NCBI GenBank assembly: GCA_022834735.1
Contig: BQKD01000001.1
Span: 2,643,659 to 2,707,658 of the forward strand
Reading direction: 5' to 3'
Source of the DNA: Erysipelotrichaceae bacterium OPF54
GTDB taxonomy: Bacteria; Bacillota_I; Bacilli_A; Erysipelotrichales; Erysipelotrichaceae
Length of the DNA: 64,000 nucleotides
The notes beneath the pieces are model-generated. The model made no database searches. It was not told where the DNA came from and saw only the letters and a list, made by a program, of their open reading frames with translations. Of this stretch, positions 1-7,104 are shown in pieces (positions within the stretch are counted from its first letter, which is position 1; each line of letters opens with the position of its first letter). Made by a program: the position numbers and the translations under genes.

Positions 1-305
1 GGAGCGATGTTTTCTTTGATCGTTGCTGGAGCAGAGTCTACTAATTTCTTAGCATCTACAAGTCCAAGACCTGTGATCTCACGTACTGCTTTGATAACAG
101 CAACTTTTGTTCCACCAACAGAAGACAAAGTTACAGTGACTTCAGTAGGTCCTGATGCAGCTTCTTCGGCAGCAGCTGGTGCAGCTACAGCAGCGGCAGC
201 AACAACACCAAATTTGTCTTCGATCGCTTTTACTAAATCGTTAAGTTCTAAAATTGTAGCTTCTTCTAAGTAAGCAAGAATATCTTCCTGAGTTAATTTA
301 GCCAT
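1..305 (-). CDS. rplL: 50S ribosomal protein L7/L12, 3' end outside the window
   Basis: This is the stalk protein that recruits translation GTPases to the 50S subunit. The first ~100 codons are visible from ATG at 305, with AGGAGGAA just upstream. The N-terminal dimerisation segment is followed by an Ala-rich hinge (about residues 35-50) and the start of the C-terminal factor-binding domain with the usual KKLVD and APATIKE pattern. The gene runs off the left edge, so its C-terminus is not seen. It follows rplJ by 24 bp in the same operon and is expected to share the L10-leader control. The identification is secure. Confidence 0.97.
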   Translation of the reverse strand, partial: MAKLTQEDILAYLEEATILELNDLVKAIEDKFGVVAAAAVAAPAAAEEAASGPTEVTVTLSSVGGTKVAVIKAVREITGLGLVDAKKLVDSAPATIKENIA

Positions 306-329
306 GTTCTTTTCCTCCTAATATTGTAA

Positions 330-857
330 TTATGCGGCAGCTTCTTCAGCAGGTGCTGGATTGCTTCCGTTTTCTTTTGCTTCTGCCAACGCTTTAACAG
401 TCATAGCGAACTTGATGACTGGCGCATTCAGTACAGACGCAAATTTAGCAAGCATGCCTTCCTTGTTAGGCAATGCAGACAGTGTCTTGATCGTTTCCTC
501 TGTTACGACCTCACCGTCAACGATACCAGTTTTTAAAATCAGTTTTTCGTGTCCTTTCGCAAATTTTGCCAGTACACGAGCTGGAGCAACTGGATCTTTA
601 CCGAATGCTAATGCATTTGGTCCTTTTAAAGTTTCTGCGAACTTGTCATATCCCAGATTTTCTGCGGCACGACGTGCAGTCGTGTTTTTGTAAACCTTGA
701 AATCAACGTCTTCAGCACGAAGAGCGCGACGGAGTTCAGTAAGTTCCTTTACTGTCAGGCCACGGTATTCGACCATAACGACAGAACTTGCGTTTTCCAT
801 CTTCTCTGTAAGAGCTTTGACATCGGCTTCCTTTTGAGCAAGGATATCTTTGTTCAT
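330..857 (-). CDS. rplJ: 50S ribosomal protein L10
   Basis: L10 anchors L7/L12 dimers to 23S rRNA and, in Bacillota, represses its own operon by binding its leader. The protein shows the EYRGLTVKELTELR block typical of L10, an NTTARRAAE segment and the C-terminal helix ending in an Ala/Glu-rich tail. I chose ATG at 857 because AGAGGTGG lies five bases upstream. An in-frame GTG at 866 would fall inside that ribosome binding site. The product is 175 residues, a normal length. It is preceded by an L10 leader RNA and followed by rplL. Confidence 0.97.
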   Translation of the reverse strand: MNKDILAQKEADVKALTEKMENASSVVMVEYRGLTVKELTELRRALRAEDVDFKVYKNTTARRAAENLGYDKFAETLKGPNALAFGKDPVAPARVLAKFAKGHEKLILKTGIVDGEVVTEETIKTLSALPNKEGMLAKFASVLNAPVIKFAMTVKALAEAKENGSNPAPAEEAAA

Positions 858-895
858 CCGATCCACCTCTTCTTTCTGTATATCGTTACAATATT

Positions 896-1000
896 CAAAA
901 GAAAAGTCTGCGCGAGGGCAGACTTCAACATCATTGGTAAGTATGACCCCTCGGTAACATGATTAAGCAGATTGCCGTTACTGTCTTTGGAATATTGATA
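896..1000 (-). ncRNA. Ribosomal protein L10 leader with attenuator hairpin
   Basis: The rplA-rplJ gap contains the conserved L10-leader pattern (an AAGACAG... arm and a ...TTACCGAGG arm around a kinked helix). It ends in a hairpin, AAGTCTGC (904-911) paired with GCAGACTT (918-925), followed on the minus strand by TTTTCTTTT. The family is known to bind L10(L12)4 and reduce rplJL expression. Seeing a terminator-like hairpin at its end suggests transcription attenuation here. The assignment rests on remembered family sequence. Confidence 0.75.
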
Positions 1001-1008
1001 ACAATTTT

Positions 1009-1036
1009 ATATTACTTATAATTTCTGATTTGTCAA
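1009..1036 (-). promoter_or_regulatory. Promoter for rplJ-rplL
   Basis: On the minus strand a consensus TTGACA (-35, 1031-1036) is followed after 16 bases by TAATAT (-10, 1009-1014). It lies immediately after the rplA stop and upstream of the L10 leader. The stalk genes can therefore be transcribed separately from rplK-rplA. Confidence 0.7.
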
Positions 1037-1037
1037 A

Positions 1038-1724
1038 TTATTTTTGACGTTCTACGTGGATGCCAGGACCCATTGTCGTAGAGAGCACAAGGTTTTTGAT
1101 ATAAGTACCTTTAACTTTTGTAGGACGCGCTTTCGCGATCACGTTGTAAATAGCGCGGAAGTTTTCAACCAGTTTGTCATCATCAAAGCTGATCTTTCCG
1201 ATCAATACGTTGATGTTTCCTTCTTTGTCGACACGGTAAGTTACTTTACCTTTTTTTACTTCATTGACAGCGTTGGCAACATCCATCGTTACTGTTCCTG
1301 TCTTAGGGTTAGGCATCAGGCCTTTTGGTCCGAGCACACGTCCTAAACGTCCTAATTTGCCCATCATGTTTGGAGTGGCGATCAATACATCAAATCCGAA
1401 CCATCCGCCCTGGATCTTCTGGATCAATTCGTCAGCTCCTACGAAGTCTGCTCCTGCAGCTTCCGCTTCTTTTGCTTTGTCGCCTTCAGCAACTACGGCA
1501 ACAGTCTGTGTTTTTCCTGTTCCGTTAGGAAGAACCATTGCGCCGCGGATCTGCTGATCTGCATGACGAGGATCTACATTCAAGTTGAAGCTTACTTCAA
1601 CTGTTTCATCAAATTTTGCTGTTGCCGCTTTTTTTGCCAGCGCAACAGCTTCTTCTACTGAATAAAGACGATTACGATCGACTAATTTTTCAGCTTCTGC
1701 AAATCTTTTACTTACTTTTGCCAT
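1038..1724 (-). CDS. rplA: 50S ribosomal protein L1
   Basis: L1 binds 23S rRNA at the mobile L1 stalk near the E site and often acts as a translational repressor of its own operon. The 228-residue product has the canonical length and the signature around [25 protein letters not shown] region (about residues 118-142). The C-terminal GTYIKN and STTMGPG segments are also present. ATG at 1724 is preceded by AAGGAGG. It follows rplK by 13 bp, the usual arrangement. Confidence 0.98.
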   Translation of the reverse strand: MAKVSKRFAEAEKLVDRNRLYSVEEAVALAKKAATAKFDETVEVSFNLNVDPRHADQQIRGAMVLPNGTGKTQTVAVVAEGDKAKEAEAAGADFVGADELIQKIQGGWFGFDVLIATPNMMGKLGRLGRVLGPKGLMPNPKTGTVTMDVANAVNEVKKGKVTYRVDKEGNINVLIGKISFDDDKLVENFRAIYNVIAKARPTKVKGTYIKNLVLSTTMGPGIHVERQK

Positions 1725-1737
1725 GAATCGTACCTCC

Positions 1738-2157
1738 TTATTCCATTCCTTCTACTTTGATTCCCATATTGCGGGCTGTTCCAGCAACGATCTTCATTGC
1801 TGCTTCAACATCGTTAGCGTTCAGGTCCGGCATTTTGTATTCAGCGATCTCTCTCAACTGATCGACCGTGATCGTACCTGCTGTCTGCTTCTGATCGCCG
1901 CTGGCTTTTGAAATTCCTGCCGCTTTCTTCAGCATATTGGCTGCTGGTGTTGTTTTCAATTCGAAATCAAATGATTTGTCTTCGTAAGCTGTGATGATTA
2001 CAGGGACAACATCGCCTTTGCGATCTTTTGTTGCATCATTGAATGCATTGCAGAACTGAGGCATGTTGATTCCGGCACTTGCAAGTGCAGGTCCCGGTTT
2101 CGCTCCGCCTGCCATGAACTGAAGCTTACAAACTTTTGTTACTTTTTTCTTGCTCAT
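1738..2157 (-). CDS. rplK: 50S ribosomal protein L11
   Basis: L11 forms the GTPase-associated centre with 23S rRNA and is needed for RelA-type stringent sensing. The product is 139 residues with the Pro-rich N-terminal linker ([15 protein letters not shown]) and the C-terminal RNA-binding domain ending in [18 protein letters not shown] precedes ATG 2157. Unlike the common nusG-rplK order, the gene directly upstream is an unrelated Sel1 repeat gene. This gene therefore needs its own promoter. Confidence 0.98.
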   Translation of the reverse strand: MSKKKVTKVCKLQFMAGGAKPGPALASAGINMPQFCNAFNDATKDRKGDVVPVIITAYEDKSFDFELKTTPAANMLKKAAGISKASGDQKQTAGTITVDQLREIAEYKMPDLNANDVEAAMKIVAGTARNMGIKVEGME

Positions 2158-2230
2158 AAGACGCTCCTCCTATTTCTGGTCTTATGCAGTGGTTTGTGAA
2201 GGGCATTCCTTCTCCCACGCATGCTTAATT

Positions 2231-2259
2231 ACTATAATCAAAAAAGAGAGAAAGCGCAA
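2231..2259 (-). promoter_or_regulatory. Probable rplK promoter
   Basis: On the minus strand TATAGT (-10, 2231-2236) lies 17 bases from TTGCGC (weak -35, 2254-2259), about 75 bases before the rplK start. The -35 is inside the terminator of the preceding gene. The -35 match is poor, so this is a moderate call. Confidence 0.4.
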
Positions 2260-2285
2260 GGGAATTTCTCTCTTTTTCTTTTAAA
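2240..2285 (-). terminator. Terminator after the Sel1 gene
   Basis: AGAGAGAAA (2245-2253) pairs with TTTCTCTCT (2265-2273), and T runs flank the stem on either strand. It ends the minus-strand gene at 2286 and separates it from rplK. Confidence 0.75.
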
Positions 2286-2783
2286 TTATGCTTTTTCTAA
2301 AGCTTTTTTGATCATTCGGGCATGTTTGTCGATTTCCGGAGTATGTCCTAACTGTTCCAGGGCTTTCAAATTCCAGAACCCTGCCTGTTCGATATCCTTT
2401 TGACATCCCTGCCCCATCAGATACATTACTGCCAGTTCGTCATAGGCGAAAGGATATCGGGCTGTGGCTGCCTTGTTCATAAAATAGAAGGCCTGTTCCA
2501 TATTCTTCGCACATCCGATGCCTTCTTTATTAAGGCGGGCAAACTCGTACATGGCCTGGGCATCTCCATTCATAGCTGCGAGCCGGGCATACGCAAATCC
2601 GTTTTTCGGATCAAATACGATCCCGTACTTTCCATGCAGGAAAATGTCGATCAGCTGCTTCTGACTTTCAAGATCGCCCCAGTTTGCTGCCTGTTTCATC
2701 ATCGGGAGCGCATCATGGATCTCTTCCTTTTCAAGCAGCTGCGCAATGGCTTCCTTCAGTTCATCCATTACTTCCTGATCCAT
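2286..2783 (-). CDS. Sel1-repeat (TPR-like) protein
   Basis: A 165-residue soluble protein made mostly of Sel1-like helical repeats. It contains blocks such as FAYARLAAMNGDAQAMYEFARL, NMEQAFYFMNKAA and YDELAVMYLMGQGC, each with the Ala/Gly spacing of the family. Sel1 repeats mediate protein-protein contacts, so no enzymatic role is visible. ATG 2783 is preferred over GTG 2792 because AGGTGA sits five bases before it. It directly follows the small membrane-protein gene (stop at 2793), and the two are likely co-transcribed. Its partner is unknown. Confidence 0.75.
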   Translation of the reverse strand: MDQEVMDELKEAIAQLLEKEEIHDALPMMKQAANWGDLESQKQLIDIFLHGKYGIVFDPKNGFAYARLAAMNGDAQAMYEFARLNKEGIGCAKNMEQAFYFMNKAATARYPFAYDELAVMYLMGQGCQKDIEQAGFWNLKALEQLGHTPEIDKHARMIKKALEKA

Positions 2784-2792
2784 ACGAATCAC

Positions 2793-3185
2793 CTAGTCCC
2801 AGTAGTCGTCGAACTCATCGGGCCCGATTCCATGCCATTCATCCGTTTCATGGTTCCAGCTGCTGCCAAACGTATCGTAATAATACATAGCGGAGCGCGC
2901 GCTTGTATATGCGCTTGCGCCAAATGTATAAGCGCTCAGCACGACAGCGCAGATCGAGAGCACCAGAATAGAGATCAGCTTCTTTGTAAGCTGAAAATCT
3001 TTCCAGATCAGCACAAACGCGACCACGGCGCATGCCAGCCCGATAAAAGCAAGAACAAATCCATGCCATGAAGCCAGAGCACTGAATACAACAGAAATAA
3101 TTGACAGGATCAAAGCGCCAAGCCAGAGCTTGCTTTGCGGTTCAGGCTGAGCCTGAGGAATATCAGGTATATTTGGTTGTTTCAT
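2793..3185 (-). CDS. Small membrane protein, unknown function
   Basis: A 130-residue protein with a Pro/Gln-rich cytosolic N-terminus (about residues 1-20) and three predicted membrane helices (about 22-42, 45-62 and 72-92). It ends in an acidic, aromatic tail with several Asp, Glu, Tyr and Trp. The overall plan resembles DUF4190-type proteins, but I see no diagnostic motif. ATG 3185 has AGGTG eight bases upstream; the alternative GTG at 3194 overlaps that site. It is the first gene of a two-gene unit with the Sel1 protein and is divergent from the kinase-like gene at 3262. Confidence 0.6.
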   Translation of the reverse strand: MKQPNIPDIPQAQPEPQSKLWLGALILSIISVVFSALASWHGFVLAFIGLACAVVAFVLIWKDFQLTKKLISILVLSICAVVLSAYTFGASAYTSARSAMYYYDTFGSSWNHETDEWHGIGPDEFDDYWD

Positions 3186-3249
3186 ATTTTTCACCTCGTT
3201 ATCAAAATTATATCACTCATCTGCTTTACTATTCTAACATCTTGCATGA

Positions 3250-3255
3250 TATGAT
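3250..3255 (+). promoter_or_regulatory. -10 element placed for a leaderless transcript
   Basis: TATGAT ends six bases before the ATG at 3262 and no ribosome binding site separates them. A transcript starting at the usual distance would begin at or next to the start codon. The best -35 (TTTACT, 3225-3230) is 19 bases away. Confidence 0.4.
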
Positions 3256-3261
3256 TAAATC

Positions 3262-4116
3262 ATGAAAGAAACACAATTAAGACAATGGCTCGATCATAAA
3301 ATCAGCACTCCTTACACGCTCGTACCGGATCTTCACGGTATCAGCAATGATTCCTATATTTTAACTGTCGAAGAGAAAAGGTACATGGTCCGGACACCGA
3401 AACAGAGCCACAACCTGCTGGACGTTTCTTTCCGGCAGGAAAACGAGATATTGGATCTTGTCCATGATCTGGATGTTCCGCTCGTTTATTTCGATATAGA
3501 ACGAGGAATAAAGATCACCCGGTATATTCCTCATACGCACACTTACAAAGAAACGAAAAAAAAGACAAAAGCTTTTGATACGGGCACGATTTTAAGATCC
3601 CTGCATGATAAAGAGCCTGTCGGTTTTTATTTCGATCCATTCAAAAAGCTGGATCACTACAAAAAAAATGCAAGAAATCCTTTTATCTCTTTCGATCAGG
3701 AAGAACAGATTGTCGAGGCAGCAAAAAAGATCTATGACCCGGACACCTTGTGCCATAACGATCTGGTAGACGGAAATCTGCTTTTCTCGAAAAACCGGCT
3801 TTATCTGATCGATTACGAATACGCAAGCATGAATGACGCACGGTTTGACCTGGCCAGCTTTTTAAGCGAGAACTGTATTGAAGAAGAGGAAGAACGTGAG
3901 CAGTTCTTCGAGGGATATGGGATCACGGATGATCAGACAAAAAAAGAAGTCATACTTTTTGAATTGTTCGAAGATATCTTGTGGGGATACTGGGCCAACA
4001 TGCTTTATGAAACGGCTCATGAAGAACTTTATAAAGCCATTGCCCGTGACAAAGAAGCCCATTACAGACGGGCCATGAAAAAAATAAGTTTATCATCCCG
4101 CAAAGCATGCTGTTGA
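3262..4116 (+). CDS. Choline/aminoglycoside-kinase-like phosphotransferase
   Basis: A 284-residue protein of the APH/choline kinase fold, related to LicA-type kinases. The nucleotide-binding N-lobe is followed by the catalytic loop CHNDLVDGN (His165, Asp167, Asn172) and the metal-binding IDYEYAS (Asp184). These features indicate ATP-dependent phosphorylation of a small alcohol or amine. Choline or ethanolamine is the guess from family resemblance, and the substrate cannot be read from the sequence. The gene stands alone on the plus strand, with divergent and convergent neighbours. No Shine-Dalgarno is visible and a -10 box lies six bases upstream, which suggests a leaderless mRNA. Confidence 0.8.
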   Translation: MKETQLRQWLDHKISTPYTLVPDLHGISNDSYILTVEEKRYMVRTPKQSHNLLDVSFRQENEILDLVHDLDVPLVYFDIERGIKITRYIPHTHTYKETKKKTKAFDTGTILRSLHDKEPVGFYFDPFKKLDHYKKNARNPFISFDQEEQIVEAAKKIYDPDTLCHNDLVDGNLLFSKNRLYLIDYEYASMNDARFDLASFLSENCIEEEEEREQFFEGYGITDDQTKKEVILFELFEDILWGYWANMLYETAHEELYKAIARDKEAHYRRAMKKISLSSRKACC

Positions 4117-4240
4117 ACGAAGCAGACGTTTAAATCAACAGCTCTTTTTATTTTCTCTATTCATCCGTCTCGTGTCCAGGGCTTAACTCTCCTGCAGCCG
4201 TCTTCTTTCCTTCACGCGTAGTCGAGTATACGATGGCACG

Positions 4241-4390
4241 AAAAAAGCGCCCTGATCTCTCAAGACGCTAACAGCGTTCCAGATTTCAACCGGACCTTTC
4301 CTCGTATGATACAAAGTATCAAAAAGCTAAGGGTTCACCTACTACGGTAGTATCTAGGTCATAGCTGATCAGGATGTACTCACTCGTATA
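4241..4390 (-). ncRNA. Structured RNA candidate ending in a terminator
   Basis: The 300-base stretch 4117-4417 has no gene, but its minus strand is rich in pairing. CCTGATC (from 4377-4383) can close on GATCAGG (4251-4257). Inside are AGCTA/TAGCT, a TGATAC-TTT-GTATCA hairpin, a TCCGG/CTGGA hairpin and ACGCT-GTT-AGCGT. The 3' end forms AGCGTCTTGA/TCAGGGCGCT followed by six T. The terminator stem competes with two of the upstream helices, as in an attenuator. No gene follows on that strand, so it may be an independent small RNA or a relic. I do not recognise a family. Confidence 0.4.
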
Positions 4391-4417
4391 CAAATCACTG
4401 TTTATTTATATTTTTCT

Positions 4418-4645
4418 ATGCTCATTTTACTTTGTCAGGTCTGCGTAAGAAGGACGATACGTTCCATTCTCCTCGTTCCAGTATTCAACACATCCATGCT
4501 TGATCATATGCATGGTGATGGCGATATCTTGAAAGTATCGAAGCGTCTGGGCCATTCCAGTGTCACAACAACACTGGATATCTATGCTCATCTCATCAAC
4601 GATTCAGAGAAGGATACTCTTAGTGTTTTGGATTCGTTATTTTAA
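4418..4645 (+). pseudogene. Tyrosine recombinase (integrase) C-terminal remnant
   Basis: Only the end of a phage-type integrase remains. The segment KVSKRLGHSSVTTTLDIYAHL carries the conserved His of the R-H-R-Y box (LGHSS) and the Tyr nucleophile context (DIYAH). Upstream residues, where the catalytic Arg and HTH-A/S block should be, are scrambled and appear out of frame. No N-terminal core-binding domain is present. It lies 72 bp from the 3' end of tRNA-Glu, a common integration site. This suggests the relic of an excised or decayed element. Confidence 0.7.
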
Positions 4646-4671
4646 GTTTTCGGAATTTGATTACATTAAGC

Positions 4672-4703
4672 AATAAAAAAGCCCTTAGGTGCTTTACCTA
4701 AAG
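4672..4703 (-). terminator. Terminator of tRNA-Glu
   Basis: On the minus strand GCCTTTAGGT and ACCTAAGGGC pair with one wobble and are followed by TTTTTTATT, just after the CCA end of the tRNA. Confidence 0.75.
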
Positions 4704-4717
4704 GCGTTATTTACAAA

Positions 4718-4793
4718 TGGTGACGCGTACGGGATTCGAACCCGTGAATGCATGCGTGAAAGGCATGTGAGTTAACCGTTTCTCCAACGCGCC
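4718..4793 (-). tRNA. tRNA-Glu (anticodon UUC)
   Basis: A 76-base cloverleaf. Acceptor GGCGCGT pairs with ACGCGTC, the anticodon stem CATGC/GCATG holds loop CTTTCAC (anticodon TTC), the T arm has GGGTTCGAATCCC, and CCA is encoded. It resembles tRNA-Glu of Bacillota. Confidence 0.95.
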
Positions 4794-4828
4794 ATATTCT
4801 GTTGACTTGTTTTCCCAAGTGCTCATTT

Positions 4829-4857
4829 ATATTAGCATAAGTATTTGAGCCATGCAA
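4829..4857 (-). promoter_or_regulatory. tRNA-Glu promoter
   Basis: TTGCAT (4852-4857), 17-base spacer, TAATAT (4829-4834) on the minus strand, about 36 bases before the tRNA 5' end. The rest of 4858-5047 shows no gene that I can support. Confidence 0.65.
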
Positions 4858-5047
4858 CACTTTTTTTAATTTTTTCAACAGCTTTTTTAGAATCTGTTTT
4901 CTTTTCTGTTGCTTCGTTATTGTAGTATGGATCTTTCAAAAAGAAAAGCAAAAAACCCATTTTCTTTTCTTTCACAAAATTTTGTTCTTATTGAACGGCA
5001 ATTCATCGTTCCTGATCGATTAACACAAATTCATTCAAGAGATAAAG

Positions 5048-5069
5048 AAGACCGGCAAATCTGCCGGTC
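5048..5069 (-). terminator. Terminator of the GntR gene
   Basis: GACCGGCA (5050-5057) pairs with TGCCGGTC (5062-5069) around a four-base loop. The minus strand continues with TTCTTT. It lies 33 bp after the regulator stop. Confidence 0.75.
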
Positions 5070-5102
5070 GGGGATTTTTTTCATATCTTTGAATCTATTT
5101 CT

Positions 5103-5852
5103 CTACTGCTGATAAATAATACGTCCGGTCGAATTCATATACGTATATAAATCGCTCCGATAATAGCTGATCGAATATTCAATAATATTATCTTCGGCAT
5201 CAAAAGAAATTCTCTTACGAGCCAGGACCGGCAAAGACTTCGGAATGTTCAAAGAGGTACGAACTTCGTCCGAAGGAATTTCCGCACTGAATTCCTCTTC
5301 GACCCGTTTAGGCTTTGCGGCACCGATCACATCAAACTTCTCATAAGCCGGAGAAGCAGGATCGTCGTCATTGATCGGAAGATCCGTATCCAGGGGGAAA
5401 TAGGATACCATATAAACAAGTTTCACATCATCTGCGGTCCGGACCCGGCGGAAGCAGTACATCTCTTCCTGGGGATCGAGCCCGAATATCTTAGCTGCCT
5501 TTTCTGCGATCTGTTCCCGGTCGATCGTATAGCTGCTCGTTCCCGGAACCCGTCCATGAAGTTCCATCTCATGAGAAAAGCTCCGGATCTCCGACAGTTT
5601 TTCTTTGATTGCCGGTTTCCAGATCACAAACGTCCCGCGTCCGCGTCCGCGGTTGACCATTCCTTCTTTTTCAAGATCGAGAATTGCCTGTCTGGCAGTA
5701 ATTCTTGAAACACCGTATTTCTTTTGAATTTCCATTTCACTTTCGATCTTATCGCCATGCTTCAGTTCGCCGTTTAAGATCTTTTCACGATAAATTTCCT
5801 TGATTTGAATGTAAAGCGCCTTTCCGCCTTTTTTCGATTTCAATTTCTCCAT
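5103..5852 (-). CDS. GntR/HutC-family transcriptional regulator with UTRA domain
   Basis: A 249-residue DNA-binding regulator. The N-terminal winged helix (about residues 13-75) has the GntR pattern LYIQIKEIYREKI...GDKIESEMEIQKKYGVSR...AILDLEKEG, ending in GRGTFV. Residues ~95-240 form a UTRA ligand-binding domain like those of HutC, TreR and NagR/YvoA. The ligand is often a sugar phosphate or amino-sugar phosphate but cannot be deduced here. It lies just downstream of a metallophosphoesterase gene (32 bp gap) and may be co-transcribed. No operator was recognised. AAGGTGAGGG precedes the ATG. Confidence 0.88.
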   Translation of the reverse strand: MEKLKSKKGGKALYIQIKEIYREKILNGELKHGDKIESEMEIQKKYGVSRITARQAILDLEKEGMVNRGRGRGTFVIWKPAIKEKLSEIRSFSHEMELHGRVPGTSSYTIDREQIAEKAAKIFGLDPQEEMYCFRRVRTADDVKLVYMVSYFPLDTDLPINDDDPASPAYEKFDVIGAAKPKRVEEEFSAEIPSDEVRTSLNIPKSLPVLARKRISFDAEDNIIEYSISYYRSDLYTYMNSTGRIIYQQ

Positions 5853-5884
5853 ATACCCTCACCTTAATCGATTTTCGAAGAAAC

Positions 5885-6514
5885 CTATCCTTTATTTCTT
5901 CGACGATCTTTTCTTTCTTTGTCTAACTCGATCCACTCATCCAATGTCATCGGCTGATAATCGGAATCTACACAAAAACAATTAATAATCTGGCACGGTA
6001 CATTTTCAAGCTCTCCGCCAATCGAAATATGTTTGCGAGTATCCATATAATCAATGAAAGCATCCAGATACTCCCGGTCCTGCGTATTATGAATATGACC
6101 ATGGAGCATAAACGTCCTGGGATTTCCATTTTCATCTCTGCGATACTGTCCGTTATAAAACGCAATCGGATAATGACTCAGTACTACCTTGCGGCGATTG
6201 TCGCTCAGTTCAGCATAGTCTTTTACCCAGCCAAAAACAGAAGCATCAAAATTCTTATCATCAAGAAAGCGGTCATGATTTCCCCGAATCAGGAAGATCC
6301 TGCCATTCAAACGATCGATGATTTCGGCTGTGTCTCTTGCATTCCCCCATGAAAAATCGCCCAGCACAACGACTTCATCCCGTTTATTTACTTTCCTGTT
6401 CCACTGGCTGATCATGTACTCATTCATTTCTTCCACGTCCTCAAATCCTCTGACATCCATTTTGTCATTTAATGCACGATGAAAAAAATGTAGATCAGAA
6501 ATATAATATCGCAA
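5885..6514 (-). CDS. Calcineurin-like metallophosphoesterase
   Basis: A 209-residue phosphoesterase with all metal-ligand motifs in order: SDLHF (residues 6-10), GDFSWGN (~52), RGNHD (~77-81), LSHYP (~112) and HGHIH (~138-142). These bind a di-metal centre. The substrate is unknown; the family includes nucleotide and phosphoprotein phosphatases. The N-terminal MRYYISDLHF fits a complete domain and implies TTG initiation at 6514, with AGGGGG eight bases upstream. No ATG in frame is closer. It precedes the GntR gene in the same direction. Confidence 0.82.
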   Translation of the reverse strand: MRYYISDLHFFHRALNDKMDVRGFEDVEEMNEYMISQWNRKVNKRDEVVVLGDFSWGNARDTAEIIDRLNGRIFLIRGNHDRFLDDKNFDASVFGWVKDYAELSDNRRKVVLSHYPIAFYNGQYRRDENGNPRTFMLHGHIHNTQDREYLDAFIDYMDTRKHISIGGELENVPCQIINCFCVDSDYQPMTLDEWIELDKERKDRRRNKG

Positions 6515-6534
6515 CCTTTGAACCCCCTGTTCTG

Positions 6535-6560
6535 ATAAAAGAAAAGCGGAAAAAACCGCT
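6535..6560 (-). terminator. Terminator after the lipoprotein gene
   Basis: AGCGG (6545-6549) and CCGCT (6556-6560) form a short stem followed on the minus strand by TTTTCTTTT. Confidence 0.6.
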
Positions 6561-6564
6561 CAAT

Positions 6565-7068
6565 CTACTGAATTGTACACGAATAGCCTTCCTGCTCAAG
6601 CTGTGACTGCGTCTTACCCAAGCTCACATATTTCGTATCCACTTCCCCTTCGTGAAGCAGACCGGCATTGATCAGCGCTTGAATGTCTGCCTTTTTGTAG
6701 TCGATCGTCACCGTCACCTTAACCCTATTATCTTCGAGCGATCCGACCGCATCGACACCTTGCAGTGCATCATAGGAACGGGCAAGCGATGAATTAATCG
6801 CATTCATCATATCCTCACTGCTCATTCCTTCGCCGATCCCAAGTTCTTCAAACGTCATATAAAACGTCTGCGTCTGGTACTCGACATGATCTCCCTGCGA
6901 TTGCAGAGACATCGAGTCAGCATCATTAGTGCAATCCAAAGTGTGCTGATTCGTATCCTCTTCCTCGACAGCCGGCTGACCAGAACCATTCATAGAAGAT
7001 GATGTTTCATTCACACGAGAACACCCGCATAAGCCTACGAGAAAAAACATACATACTATCCTTTTCAT
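6565..7068 (-). CDS. Small lipoprotein (DUF1307/YehR-like)
   Basis: A 167-residue secreted lipoprotein. Its short signal peptide ends in a lipobox LCGC with Cys16 as the lipidated residue, then a low-complexity Ser/Glu linker to about residue 60. The C-terminal ~100 residues (YQTQTFYMTFEELG... KADIQALINAG...) resemble the YehR/DUF1307 lipoproteins, a family without known function. It starts 37 bp after the aminotransferase, and a -10-like TTATAA in that gap may give it its own promoter. It sits between the transporter operon and the metallophosphoesterase. Confidence 0.65.
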   Translation of the reverse strand: MKRIVCMFFLVGLCGCSRVNETSSSMNGSGQPAVEEEDTNQHTLDCTNDADSMSLQSQGDHVEYQTQTFYMTFEELGIGEGMSSEDMMNAINSSLARSYDALQGVDAVGSLEDNRVKVTVTIDYKKADIQALINAGLLHEGEVDTKYVSLGKTQSQLEQEGYSCTIQ

Positions 7069-7104
7069 CTCAACACCCCTTGTAATGTTATAATATCATG
7101 AATT

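Noticed and set aside
4320-4390. TPP riboswitch, suggested by ACCTAGATACTACCGTAG on the minus strand
   Set aside because: The 5' half with the CTGAGA and ACCC motifs is missing and no thiamine gene follows. The resemblance is probably chance.
4909-5112. 67-codon open frame before the GntR terminator
   Set aside because: No ribosome binding site, low-complexity composition, and it overlaps the terminator and the end of the GntR gene.
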